From Lachnospiraceae bacterium (GTDB lineage: Bacteria > Bacillota > Clostridia > Lachnospirales > Lachnospiraceae), in assembly GCA_017619635.1 (NCBI GenBank), contig JAFZRZ010000010.1, positions 1 through 64,000 of the forward strand: a stretch of DNA of 64,000 nucleotides, given 5' to 3'. The position numbers and the translations under genes are program-made. The notes beneath the pieces were generated by a model, which had not been told where the DNA came from, searched no databases, and saw nothing but the letters and a program-made list of their open reading frames with translations. Of this stretch, positions 36,837 to 46,608 are shown in pieces. Each line of letters begins with the position of its first letter. Position 1 is the stretch's first letter.

Positions 36837-37517
36837 ATGTCTGAAAAGGAAAAAGAAGTACTTACAGATGAAGAGGCAGAAGCCGTAGAAGATCAGCAGG
36901 ACACAGAAGAAACAGCATGTGAGGAAGCTGATAAAGATACCGTTAAAGAAGAGGAAGACTCACAGGAGACTGAACAGCCTGAAACAGAGGAAGCTTCACA
37001 GGAAGAAGCTGCAGAAGCTGAAGAGGAGACTCAGGAAGGCGGGATCTTAAAGAACTTTAAAAAGAAAGACAAAAAATTAGAAGCTCTGGAAAATCAGAAA
37101 AAAGAACTCGAAGACAAAGTGATGCGTCAGATGGCAGAATTTGAAAACTATCGTAAGCGTACCGAAAAGGAAAAGGCTACGATGTTTGAGATGGGAGCCA
37201 AGAGTGTTATAGAAAAGATGCTTCCGGTGGTTGATAACTTCGAAAGAGGACTTGCAAGTGTATCGGAGGAGGATCAGACAGATCCCATATATGAAGGTAT
37301 GAATCTGATATACAAACAGCTTATAGGAGAACTGGACAAGCTTGGTGTCAAACCCATAGAAGCTTTGGGACAGGAATTCAACCCGGATCTTCACAATGCG
37401 GTTATGCAGGTTGAGAGTGAGGAATTCGAGGAAGGCATCGTAGCCCAGGAACTGCAGAAGGGTTACATGTACAGAGACAGCGTTGTGCGACACAGCATGG
37501 TTGCTGTTGCTCAATAG
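36837..37517 (+). CDS. grpE: Nucleotide exchange factor GrpE
   Basis: A 226-residue GrpE. The first 75 residues are very acidic and low in complexity; then a long dimerisation helix (VMRQMAEFENYRKRTEKE) and a C-terminal beta-domain ending in the conserved DSVVRHSMVAVAQ. Releases ADP from DnaK. Longer than Escherichia coli GrpE because of the acidic tail. Confidence 0.95.
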   Translation: MSEKEKEVLTDEEAEAVEDQQDTEETACEEADKDTVKEEEDSQETEQPETEEASQEEAAEAEEETQEGGILKNFKKKDKKLEALENQKKELEDKVMRQMAEFENYRKRTEKEKATMFEMGAKSVIEKMLPVVDNFERGLASVSEEDQTDPIYEGMNLIYKQLIGELDKLGVKPIEALGQEFNPDLHNAVMQVESEEFEEGIVAQELQKGYMYRDSVVRHSMVAVAQ

Positions 37518-37543
37518 ATTTTGTAAATGATCAAAGAATATAA

Positions 37544-39454
<1,911 letters not shown>

Positions 39455-39484
39455 AAGACTTTAAAGCTAGAAAATATGAGACCG

Positions 39485-39513
39485 GACTAAAGGGGGCGTA
39501 CGTCCCCTTAGTC
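39485..39513 (+). other. Hairpin between dnaK and dnaJ
   Basis: GACTAAAGGGG and CCCCTTAGTC fold into a GC-rich stem with a short loop. No T-run follows, so it is more likely an RNA-processing or 3'-end-protecting structure than a terminator; it could help keep dnaK message more abundant than dnaJ. Confidence 0.7.
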
Positions 39514-39538
39514 TGCGTATTCATGGAAACGAGGAAAT

Positions 39539-40699
39539 ATGGCAGAGCAGAAGAGAGATTATTACGAGGTACTCGGCGTTGAGAAAACAGCCGATGATGC
39601 CGCACTTAAAAAAGCATACAGAGCTCTTGCAAAAAAATATCATCCGGATATGAATCCCGGAGATGCCGAAGCTGAGAAAAAATTCAAGGAAGCATCGGAA
39701 GCCTATGCTGTGTTGTCTGATCCCGAAAAGAGAAGACAGTACGATCAGTACGGTCATGCCGCATTTGAACAGGGCGGTATGGGAGCCGGCGGATTTGATT
39801 TCAGTGGCATGGATTTCACTGATATATTTGGTGATCTGTTTGGGGATTTCTTTGGTGGCAGAAGAAGTTCCGGTCGTTCGAGCAATGGTCCCATGAAGGG
39901 TGCCAATATCAGAACCAGTGTGCGCATAACATTTGAAGAGGCTATCTTCGGATGTGAAAAAGAGATCGATCTCAACACCAAGGATGAGTGTAAGACATGT
40001 AAAGGCAGCGGAGCAAAGCCAGGTACCAAGCCTGTTACCTGTAGCAAGTGTAACGGTAAAGGTCAGGTTGTGTTCACACAGCAGTCTTTCTTCGGCATGG
40101 TCAGAAATGTCCAGGCGTGTCCTGATTGCGGAGGAACCGGTCAGATCATAAAGGATAAATGTCCTGATTGTAAGGGTACCGGATATATACCCATGAAGAA
40201 GAGGTTTGCCGTTGATATCCCTGCAGGTATAGATAACGGGCAGTGCAAGAGACTTGCCGGCCAGGGTGAACCGGGTGTTAACGGAGGACCGAGAGGAGAT
40301 GTCCTTGTTGAGGTTATTGTCGGAAGACATCCGATATTCCAGAGACAGGATCAGAACATTTTCTCAACCGTTCCGATCAGTTATGCCATAGCAGCTCTTG
40401 GAGGAGACATAGTCATCGATACAGTGGACGGCAAGGTTGTCTACGAAGTAAAGGCAGGAACACAGACTGATACACGCATACGTCTCAAAGGCAAAGGTGT
40501 TCCCTATCTTCGTGACAAGAACACAAGAGGCGACCATTACGTTACACTGGTTGTTCAGGTTCCCGAAAAGCTGTCTCATGAAGCCAAAGAGTTGTTAAAG
40601 AAGTTTGACGAAGCTACGTCAGATTCTTTAAATGCAGCCAAGAAGTATACTGATTCAAAGTCAGGTACGGAAACCAAGAAAAAGAAAAAGCTGTTTTAA
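39539..40699 (+). CDS. dnaJ: Chaperone DnaJ (Hsp40, type I)
   Basis: A 386-residue co-chaperone: J-domain with HPD ([10 protein letters not shown]), a Gly/Phe-rich linker, four CxxCxGxG-type zinc repeats ([32 protein letters not shown]) and the C-terminal substrate domain. The Lys-rich tail is an extra. Last gene of the CIRCE operon, followed by a terminator. Confidence 0.97.
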   Translation: MAEQKRDYYEVLGVEKTADDAALKKAYRALAKKYHPDMNPGDAEAEKKFKEASEAYAVLSDPEKRRQYDQYGHAAFEQGGMGAGGFDFSGMDFTDIFGDLFGDFFGGRRSSGRSSNGPMKGANIRTSVRITFEEAIFGCEKEIDLNTKDECKTCKGSGAKPGTKPVTCSKCNGKGQVVFTQQSFFGMVRNVQACPDCGGTGQIIKDKCPDCKGTGYIPMKKRFAVDIPAGIDNGQCKRLAGQGEPGVNGGPRGDVLVEVIVGRHPIFQRQDQNIFSTVPISYAIAALGGDIVIDTVDGKVVYEVKAGTQTDTRIRLKGKGVPYLRDKNTRGDHYVTLVVQVPEKLSHEAKELLKKFDEATSDSLNAAKKYTDSKSGTETKKKKKLF

Positions 40700-40708
40700 C
40701 AGGTCTTT

Positions 40709-40747
40709 AAAAGGTGCATCCTCCTTTATGTGAGAGTGCGCCTTTTT
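40709..40747 (+). terminator. Terminator after dnaJ
   Basis: AAAAGGTGCA pairs with TGCGCCTTTT (one G-T wobble) and the 3' arm ends in TTTTT. Confidence 0.78.
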
Positions 40748-40767
40748 GATATATGGTAAGAGTGATA

Positions 40768-41874
40768 ATGAGGATTCTAAAAAAGATCATGATTTCAATT
40801 ATTAGTATACTGGTATTTCTGGCGGTTGTTGTACTGGCAGTGATACTTTTCCTTAACTTCTGGCCTTCAGTCGGTAAACTGCCTGATAAGAGCATGCAGG
40901 AGGATTATGCACGACGTACGGAATATTTTTCTGATGGTAGCTTTTCAAACCAGGCCTCGGATCCTGTTGTCACAGCTGAATCCGAAGAAAAAAGTGACAG
41001 GATGAAACCAAAAGACAAGATACCGGTAGTAAAGTCTGAATCAGTTCCTGACGGTGAAAAGGGAAAACTCTATGTGACCTGGCTTGGTCATTCTTCCATA
41101 CTTGTACAGATGAACGGAAAAAACATACTCATAGATCCGGTGTTCAGCAAGTATTCTTCACCTGTGAGTTTTGCAGGAGTAAAACGTTTTTCCGAAGTTG
41201 CGATAGAACCTGAAGATCTGCCGCATCTGGATGCTGTTTTGATATCCCATGATCATTATGATCATTTGGACTATGAGACAATAAAGAAGATAAATGACAA
41301 GACTGACAGATATATCGTTCCGCTGGGTGTTGAAAGCTATCTTATCGGCTGGGGAGTGGACAGCGAAAAGATCACAAATATGGCCTGGTATGAGGAGATC
41401 ATGCTTGATGATATAAAAGTCGTTGCCACACCTTCAAAGCATTATACGGGACGTAATCCCTTAAAGAGGAATGCCTCATGGTGGTGCGGGTTTTATCTTA
41501 ATGACGATTCGCATACTCTCTACTACAGCGGAGACGGAGGATACTGTGACAATTTCAAGGAAATAAAGGAAAAACTGGGTGATATCGATCTGGCTTTGAT
41601 GGAGTGCGGACAGTACGGCAAGGGATGGCCCTGGATCCATATGTTCCCCGAACAGACAGTTCAGGCTGTCGAAGATCTGGATGCCAAGTGGTTTATACCT
41701 GTTCACTGGGGCGCTTACTGCATATGCTATAACGCATGGGATGATTCTGTCATAAGGTCAATAGCGGAATCTGAGAAGAAAGGTATCAATGAAGCGACGC
41801 CAAAGATCGGAGAACGCGTTGATTTTGATGATATAGCTTCCTACAACGAACACTGGTGGGAAGGCATCAACTGA
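40768..41874 (+). CDS. Membrane-anchored MBL-fold hydrolase, UlaG/RomA-like
   Basis: A metallo-beta-lactamase-fold protein of about 368 residues. One N-terminal membrane segment (ISIISILVFLAVVVLAVILFL) is followed by the fold: LGHSSILVQM, the metal motif SHDHYDHLD, and downstream histidines in PSKHYTG and PVHWGAY. Sequence is closest in character to the UlaG/RomA/NAPE-phospholipase D-like group, not to antibiotic beta-lactamases. Substrate unknown; the anchor suggests action at the outer membrane face or on lipids. Start could also be ATG 40753; neither has a strong RBS. Confidence 0.78.
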   Translation: MRILKKIMISIISILVFLAVVVLAVILFLNFWPSVGKLPDKSMQEDYARRTEYFSDGSFSNQASDPVVTAESEEKSDRMKPKDKIPVVKSESVPDGEKGKLYVTWLGHSSILVQMNGKNILIDPVFSKYSSPVSFAGVKRFSEVAIEPEDLPHLDAVLISHDHYDHLDYETIKKINDKTDRYIVPLGVESYLIGWGVDSEKITNMAWYEEIMLDDIKVVATPSKHYTGRNPLKRNASWWCGFYLNDDSHTLYYSGDGGYCDNFKEIKEKLGDIDLALMECGQYGKGWPWIHMFPEQTVQAVEDLDAKWFIPVHWGAYCICYNAWDDSVIRSIAESEKKGINEATPKIGERVDFDDIASYNEHWWEGIN

Positions 41875-41881
41875 CAGAGGC

Positions 41882-41910
41882 TTGACATAATAACACCTTA
41901 TATGTATTAT
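41882..41910 (+). promoter_or_regulatory. Sigma-A promoter of the leader/MFS unit
   Basis: Perfect TTGACA (41882-41887), 17 bases, TATTAT (41905-41910). This strong promoter lies only eight bases past the stop of the MBL-fold gene and about 195 bases before the transporter start, leaving a long structured leader. Confidence 0.88.
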
Positions 41911-41938
41911 ATGGTTAATTGAACAAGAGGAATTAATC

Positions 41939-41995
41939 ATGTACTGGAAACTTATCAATGTTCAACTGAAGAAAGGTTATATCTATCTCCTCTAG
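41939..41995 (+). CDS. 18-residue leader peptide of the MFS transporter
   Basis: A small ORF reading MYWKLINVQLKKGYIYLL, with AAGAGG eight bases upstream, just downstream of a strong promoter. Its length and place match leader peptides that control macrolide, lincosamide or other antibiotic-resistance genes by ribosome stalling. Codons 5-8 (41951-41960) contain one strand of the alternative RNA pairing described for the attenuator, so a ribosome stopped near codons 7-10 would free the next segment. No residue pattern identifies the stalling signal. Confidence 0.68.
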   Translation: MYWKLINVQLKKGYIYLL

Positions 41996-42105
41996 GGGGA
42001 TAGTGCGCCCATTTTTCGGAAATCATTGATCAGAAAAAGTACTGTACTGTCTCCCTATCTTATTGTGATGAAATTTATCAATGATCAAGATAAGGGGATT
42101 TTTTT
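41951..42105 (+). promoter_or_regulatory. Putative ribosome-stalling attenuator
   Basis: Segment 1 (41951-41960, in the leader ORF) can pair with segment 2 (42024-42033) at 9 of 10 positions. Segment 2 (42022-42030) can instead pair 9 of 9 with segment 3 (42077-42085). The terminator stem is 42052-42061 with 42087-42098 (10 pairs, two-base bulge) followed by seven T; pairing 2:3 crosses this stem and would exclude it. The terminator 3' arm contains AAGGGGA, the transporter RBS, so both transcription and translation would be blocked. A further hairpin, 41983-42003, surrounds the leader stop codon. Confidence 0.68.
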
Positions 42106-43218
42106 ATGTTCAATTTAAAGAAACAGATAAACACATTATATATAACTTCGATCCTGGGCAACCTGTCCATAACAGGCGCCTGGGTGGCACTGCTTGCCGC
42201 AAGAGGCTTTTCTCTTGTTGAGATAGGATTCGCCGAAACATGTTTTCACATAACGAGTCTGATATTTGAGATACCTTCGGGACTTATGGCCGACATATAC
42301 GGAAGACGAAGGATGCTTCTGGTGAGCAATCTCATGACATTTATAGGAAATATAGTCATGGCATTATCAAACAGCCTGGGACTGGTCTGCCTGTCTATAT
42401 CGTTTCATGCTCTTGGATACAACTTTGCTTCCGGTTCGGGTGAGGCACTGGCGTACGATTCGATGAAGCTTTCGAAAGCTGAAGAGGGTTATGAAAGATA
42501 TGTTTCCAATCAGTCTGTGATATACAGGATAGCAAGCGGTATATCTACACTGGTGGCAGGCGTTGCACTGCTTATAGGATACAGACCGGCTTACCTGATC
42601 TCGGCAGTTTCAAGTGCGATAACTTTTGCCGTTACCTTGAGGCTTACGGAAGTCATGCCGGATTCCGAAGGATACAGGGAGTCTTTTGAAGGCAGCAGAC
42701 TTAAGGCACTTTTAACACAGGTTGCAGCATATTTTAAAGACAGTTTGAGTTTTCTTGTCGAGAATAAGAAAGCAACAAAGCTTATGTTTGCCAATTCGTT
42801 TGTCGGAGCGATCGACGTACTTTTAGTGTTCTTTTTGCAGAGCACACTTATGAGTGCCGGTATCACGGACTGGGCTTTAGGAATAGCATTATTCATCATG
42901 CAGCTCGGAGGAGTTGCGGGAGCAAGACTTGTGCTCAAGGCAAAAAATGTAAGATATGCGAGAGTATTTATCATATGCACGATCGGAGTCATCTCGGGTG
43001 TGCTTTTGGAACATACCGGAGTCGCAGCCATCATGGTACTTGGAGGATTCATATCTGCACTTGCGGATGATGCGCTTCAGATAAGATCGGATGCTCTTTT
43101 GCAGGGAATGTTTCCGTCTGATCAGAGAGCGACACTCATATCAATTTCGTCCTTTACATTCTCGGTGATAATGATAGTGCTCTCACCGCTTGCAGGGTAC
43201 TTCTTTTCGGTTTGGTAA
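42106..43218 (+). CDS. MFS efflux-type transporter
   Basis: A 370-residue major facilitator with an MFS motif A-like loop GLMADIYGRRRM between helices 2 and 3. About eleven membrane segments are visible; the protein stops directly after LSPLAGYFFSVW, where a twelfth helix would be expected, so it may be slightly truncated at the C-terminus or use eleven spans. Closest in character to drug-efflux or antibiotic-resistance MFS proteins; the substrate is unknown. The attenuator upstream argues that it is induced by something that slows ribosomes. Confidence 0.8.
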   Translation: MFNLKKQINTLYITSILGNLSITGAWVALLAARGFSLVEIGFAETCFHITSLIFEIPSGLMADIYGRRRMLLVSNLMTFIGNIVMALSNSLGLVCLSISFHALGYNFASGSGEALAYDSMKLSKAEEGYERYVSNQSVIYRIASGISTLVAGVALLIGYRPAYLISAVSSAITFAVTLRLTEVMPDSEGYRESFEGSRLKALLTQVAAYFKDSLSFLVENKKATKLMFANSFVGAIDVLLVFFLQSTLMSAGITDWALGIALFIMQLGGVAGARLVLKAKNVRYARVFIICTIGVISGVLLEHTGVAAIMVLGGFISALADDALQIRSDALLQGMFPSDQRATLISISSFTFSVIMIVLSPLAGYFFSVW

Positions 43219-43257
43219 AGGTGTATTATTGATATATAGATAGAAAGGTTTATCGAT

Positions 43258-43899
43258 ATGTCAAAAACAGTTCTGTGTTACGGAGATTCAAATACATACG
43301 GATATATTCCCGAAACGGGAATGAGATATGAGAGGGATGTACGCTGGACAGGAAGACTGCAGAAACTTCTTGGAGATGATTACAGTGTTATAGAAGAAGG
43401 CTGTAACGGCAGGACTACTGTTCGGGATGATCCGCTTGACGGCTGGAAGAACGGTCTTGATTATTTGAAGCCGTGTCTTAATTCACATAAGCCGGTGGAC
43501 ATTGTGATACTTATGCTGGGGAGTAACGATCTTAAAGAGACTTTTCATGTTTCGGCATCTGAGATAGCAGACGGAGCCGGAATACTTGTTGATGTCATAA
43601 AAGAATTTACAAAGATGAAGCAGGGATATGTTCCAAACATCATCCTTGTTTCACCTCCTCACATCGGTGAGAGAATATCAGATTCTCCCTTTTACGGGGC
43701 ATTTTATGAAAGAGCCATAGAGGAGTCAAAGCGATTCAGGGAATTCTACAGTAAAGTGGCAAAAGATAAGGGTTGTATCTTTATTGATGCGGCTGAGTAT
43801 ATAGAACCGTCTGGATTCGATTCACTGCATCTTACGCCCGATGCACATGAGGTCCTGGCTGAGAAGTTTAGTGAGTGTATAAAAGCAATTCCTTTTTAG
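43258..43899 (+). CDS. SGNH/GDSL-family hydrolase
   Basis: A 213-residue esterase-fold protein. Block I is CYGDSNTYGY with the nucleophile serine at the GDS, block III is MLGSNDLKETF, and block V is DSLHLTPDAHEVLA with the catalytic Asp and His. The form is that of arylesterase/acyl hydrolases of the TesA-like type. No signal peptide, so it acts in the cytoplasm. Located 39 bases after the transporter, likely on the same inducible transcript; a detoxifying esterase role is inference. Confidence 0.85.
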   Translation: MSKTVLCYGDSNTYGYIPETGMRYERDVRWTGRLQKLLGDDYSVIEEGCNGRTTVRDDPLDGWKNGLDYLKPCLNSHKPVDIVILMLGSNDLKETFHVSASEIADGAGILVDVIKEFTKMKQGYVPNIILVSPPHIGERISDSPFYGAFYERAIEESKRFREFYSKVAKDKGCIFIDAAEYIEPSGFDSLHLTPDAHEVLAEKFSECIKAIPF

Positions 43900-43953
43900 G
43901 ATGCTTATAGATGTTATCTTATCATCAGATGTGATGGGAACGGAGGAAAACGT

Positions 43954-43995
43954 ATGAAGAAACGAGATAACTACTCGGTGCAGTTTATGAACTGA
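43954..43995 (+). CDS. 13-residue leader peptide before the methyltransferase
   Basis: MKKRDNYSVQFMN, preceded by a near-perfect GGAGG seven bases from ATG. It ends within the hairpin at 43977-44046: codons 9-11 are in the outer left arm and the stop codon begins the inner left arm. A ribosome translating to the end would keep the hairpin open, and one stalled earlier would let it form. Too short for homology-based support; the RBS and placement are the evidence. Confidence 0.5.
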   Translation: MKKRDNYSVQFMN

Positions 43996-44046
43996 CAACA
44001 GGTTGTACCGAGGTTAACAGTATCTTATGTTGTCAGGAACTGCACC
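43977..44046 (+). promoter_or_regulatory. Long hairpin in the methyltransferase leader
   Basis: GGTGCAGTT (43977-43985) pairs exactly with AACTGCACC (44038-44046), and CTGACAACA (43992-44000) pairs exactly with TGTTGTCAG (44028-44036), giving 18 pairs with a small internal loop and a 27-base terminal loop. Only TTTC follows, so it is a poor classical terminator, though it could pause RNA polymerase or act on translation of the gene starting at 44092. Confidence 0.65.
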
Positions 44047-44091
44047 TTTCATTGATCATTAACGTTGTTTAAAAAAGAAAGGAAAGCAGAA

Positions 44092-44853
44092 ATGAAACAG
44101 GAAGAATTAATAAAGATTTGGAAAGATGAAGAGAGCATTGCTCACATCAAAGGCTGGGATTTTTCACATCTGGACGGCAGATTTGAGTCTGATGAGGACA
44201 TACCCTGGGATTACAAGGCGCTGGTGCAGCAGTATTTAAAAGATGACATGAATCTTTTGGATTATGACACAGGCGGAGGAGAATTCCTTTTATCGCTTGG
44301 CCATCCCTATGACAAGACTTCGGCTACTGAAGGATATCCGCCAAATGTAAAACTTTGTATGGAGACATTGCGCCCGTTGGGGATAGACATAAGGGAATGC
44401 CATGATGCATCAAGGATACCTTTTGATGATGAGTCTTTCGACATAATGATCAACAGACACGGAGACTTTAATCCTGTCGAGATAAAAAGACTGCTCAAGC
44501 CGGGTGGATTGTTTGTCACCCAGCAGGTCGGTGACAAGAATGACAGAGACCTTGTCGACATGGTACTGCCGGAGGTAGAATTCGCATATCATGATCTTAA
44601 TCTGAAAGCTCAGAAAAAAGCATTTGAGGAAAACGGGTTCGAGATACTAAACTGCGACGAGGTATTCAGACCTATAAGATTTTATGATGTGGGAGCCTTT
44701 GTGTGGTTCGCTCGTATCATTGAATGGGAGTTTATTGACTTTTCTGTTGATAAATGTCTTGATAAGCTCTTTGATCTTCAGAAGAAAATAGAAAAGGATG
44801 GTGTTATAGAAGGAACCATCCACAGATATATGATCGTGGCAAGAAAGAAATGA
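44092..44853 (+). CDS. SAM-dependent methyltransferase, class I
   Basis: A 253-residue cytoplasmic methyltransferase. The SAM-binding loop reads LLDYDTGGGEFLLSLG, followed by ATEGYPPN and DASRIPFDDESFDI, then LLKPGGLFVTQQVG, all typical of the Methyltransf_11 type. It is not an Erm-type enzyme. The start at ATG 44092 follows AAAGGAAA; a TTG at 44065 is less likely. The substrate is unknown; the leader peptide and hairpin upstream, and an attenuated MFS pump nearby, make an antibiotic- or ribosome-related role possible. Confidence 0.8.
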   Translation: MKQEELIKIWKDEESIAHIKGWDFSHLDGRFESDEDIPWDYKALVQQYLKDDMNLLDYDTGGGEFLLSLGHPYDKTSATEGYPPNVKLCMETLRPLGIDIRECHDASRIPFDDESFDIMINRHGDFNPVEIKRLLKPGGLFVTQQVGDKNDRDLVDMVLPEVEFAYHDLNLKAQKKAFEENGFEILNCDEVFRPIRFYDVGAFVWFARIIEWEFIDFSVDKCLDKLFDLQKKIEKDGVIEGTIHRYMIVARKK

Positions 44854-44861
44854 TCATAATT

Positions 44862-44890
44862 AAAGGAGTCTCTGTTGAGGCTCCTTTGTT
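44862..44890. terminator. Bidirectional terminator between converging genes
   Basis: AAAGGAGTCTC and GAGGCTCCTTT form an 11-bp stem with one wobble and a TGTT loop, followed by GTTTAT on the + strand and TTAATTA on the - strand. It serves the methyltransferase and probably also the convergent dtd gene. Confidence 0.75.
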
Positions 44891-44900
44891 TATATGTGAT

Positions 44901-45335
44901 CTACACATCCAAAACTATTGTCACGGGACCGTCATTTACGGACTCCACCTTCATGTCTGCACCAAACACTCCTGTTCCTACATTGAAACCTCTTGCCTGG
45001 CACTCTGATACAACCAGTTCATACAGAGGTTTTGAGATCTCCGGCCTTGCAGCCTCGGTGAATCCGGGCCTTCTTGAACTGCAATCGGCATATAAAGTAA
45101 ACTGGCTGACTATCAGAAGTTCAGCGTTCGCATCTTTGGGTGAGATATTCATCTTGCCGTTTTCATCTTCAAATATGCGCAGACCGCAGATCTTATCCGC
45201 TGTCTTTTTTGCCTGTTCTTCTGTATCCGATGTATGGACTCCTAAAAGGATAAGAAAACCTTTGTTTATCTTTGAAACACACTTGCCGTCTATCGTAACC
45301 GATGCTGACAGCACTCTTGTTATCACAGCTCTCAT
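44901..45335 (-). CDS. dtd: D-aminoacyl-tRNA deacylase
   Basis: A 144-residue proofreading enzyme that removes D-amino acids wrongly loaded on tRNA. Both hallmark motifs are present: SQFTLYAD around the active site and NDGPVT (Gly-cisPro) near the C-terminus; the start MRAVITRVLSASVTIDGK is typical. ATG 45335 has GGAGG upstream. The open frame extends to 45833 but the extra part is non-coding in character. It is one of three leftward genes in the window and marks the boundary before the glycan cluster. Confidence 0.95.
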   Translation of the reverse strand: MRAVITRVLSASVTIDGKCVSKINKGFLILLGVHTSDTEEQAKKTADKICGLRIFEDENGKMNISPKDANAELLIVSQFTLYADCSSRRPGFTEAARPEISKPLYELVVSECQARGFNVGTGVFGADMKVESVNDGPVTIVLDV

Positions 45336-45435
45336 ATTCAGCCTCCCTGTTTCGTATCTGATATATAGAATAACATGCAATCTTGGTGATAACAATTTTT
45401 CTGATAACAACAGTATGTATTGTGAATTTAATGAG

Positions 45436-45461
45436 CCACATACTACAAGATGTGGTACAAT
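45436..45461 (+). promoter_or_regulatory. Candidate -10 with inverted repeat before the glycan cluster
   Basis: CCACAT and ATGTGG (45436-45441 and 45450-45455) form an inverted repeat with an 8-base gap, immediately followed by TACAAT (45456-45461), a good -10 box. No standard -35 lies at the correct distance; the repeat occupies that place, so an activator or repressor site is plausible. Confidence 0.35.
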
Positions 45462-45491
45462 ATATTGTTGGGAAGATGGCAGGATTTGTAT

Positions 45492-46355
45492 ATGAACATA
45501 GAACAATACACTGACAGTTTGATAAGCACGTTTTGTGATCTTGGGGTTAAAAAGGCAGATATTCTTTATATATCCTCCGATGTTACCCTGCTCACACTGG
45601 ATGCATTGAGAAAATGCGGGCTTAAAGGGAAAAAGGATATAGATGAGTTCTACTCGGTTCTGATAAACAGTATGCAGAAGATGGTCGGGGATGAAGGAAC
45701 ACTGATGTTCCCGGTATTCACATGGAGTTTTTGCAGAAATATTCCCTATGATGAGAAAAAAACACAGGGTGAGGTCGGAGCACTCGGAAACTGGGTGTTG
45801 AACAACAGAAAAGACTTTAGACGTACAAAACATCCCTTGTATTCATTTATGGTATGGGGCAGGGATGCGGACAAACTCGTGGACATGAACAACAGAACAG
45901 CCTGGGGAAAGGATTCTCCCTTTGCATATCTTCATGCCATGCATGCAAAGAATCTGATAATAAATGTTTCTTTAAGCGGCAGCTTCACATTCCTTCACTA
46001 TGTGGAAGAGACGATAGGAGTACCTCACAGATATTATAAGGATTTCCACGGACAGTATCTGGATGCGGCAGGTAATGTAAAGGAAAGAACCTATACGATG
46101 TTTGTCAGGGATCTGGATATAGAATCCAAACAGGTGACACCGGATGACTGTCTTGTTGATGCGCAGGTTGCAAAAAAAGGAACCTTTGGAAATATAAACC
46201 TTCAGCTTGTGGATCTTTTTGGAGCGTTTCCGGTGATAGAGGAAAATTTAAGATACCATAACGGTGACAACTGGTATGATTTTATGGGATATAAGCTGGA
46301 CTGGGACAAGGGACAGACGCATCCTGACGAGACAGACATGCTTTTTGATAAATGA
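45492..46355 (+). CDS. AAC(3)-family N-acyltransferase-like protein
   Basis: A 287-residue member of the antibiotic N-acetyltransferase fold family (AAC(3)/YokD/FrbF). Family landmarks include DEGTLMFPVFTW, TKHPLYSFMVWG and TFLHYVEETIGVPHRYYK. In spite of the family name, antibiotic resistance is not indicated: it is the first gene of an operon with an acyl carrier protein, an adenylation enzyme and glycosyltransferases. A likely job is transferring an acyl or aminoacyl group from the carrier protein to an amino sugar; this is inference. ATG 45492 has AGGA upstream. Confidence 0.82.
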   Translation: MNIEQYTDSLISTFCDLGVKKADILYISSDVTLLTLDALRKCGLKGKKDIDEFYSVLINSMQKMVGDEGTLMFPVFTWSFCRNIPYDEKKTQGEVGALGNWVLNNRKDFRRTKHPLYSFMVWGRDADKLVDMNNRTAWGKDSPFAYLHAMHAKNLIINVSLSGSFTFLHYVEETIGVPHRYYKDFHGQYLDAAGNVKERTYTMFVRDLDIESKQVTPDDCLVDAQVAKKGTFGNINLQLVDLFGAFPVIEENLRYHNGDNWYDFMGYKLDWDKGQTHPDETDMLFDK

Positions 46356-46376
46356 TCTTTGATACGGAGAATACAC

Positions 46377-46607
46377 ATGAAAGAAGAGATAACAGCATTT
46401 ATACAGGAGATCAATGAATACGAGGACTTTGAGGATGATACGGATCTGTTTGAGAACGGTATTCTGGATTCGTTAACATTAGTCCTTCTGATAAATAATA
46501 TTGAGGAGAGACTGGGAGTGTTCATACCTGAGGAGGTTGTTACACTGGAGAATTTTGCAACAGTTAGCAAGATAGCAGGCATGGTCAGCTCTCTTAAGGG
46601 TGAATGA
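46377..46607 (+). CDS. Acyl carrier protein
   Basis: A 76-residue acidic four-helix carrier protein. The phosphopantetheine attachment serine is S32 in GILDSLTLV; the D-S-L motif is intact, and the length and charge are like DltC or peptidyl carriers rather than the fatty-acid AcpP (which reads DSLD). ATG 46377 follows CGGAG. Its stop is one base before the ligase start, so the two are translationally linked and it is presumably the acceptor of that enzyme. Confidence 0.9.
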   Translation: MKEEITAFIQEINEYEDFEDDTDLFENGILDSLTLVLLINNIEERLGVFIPEEVVTLENFATVSKIAGMVSSLKGE

Positions 46608-46608
46608 T

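Noticed and set aside
39521..40330. Long open frame opposite dnaJ (269 codons)
   Set aside because: It is the complement of an intact dnaJ with all four zinc repeats; no RBS or recognisable product.
45336..45833. N-terminal extension of the dtd frame to 310 codons
   Set aside because: Dtd proteins are about 145 residues, a strong RBS precedes ATG 45335, and the extension overlaps the start of the AAC(3)-like gene.
45492..46355. Aminoglycoside resistance gene
   Set aside because: The fold family matches AAC(3), but the gene opens a carrier-protein and glycosyltransferase operon, which points to a biosynthetic acyltransferase.
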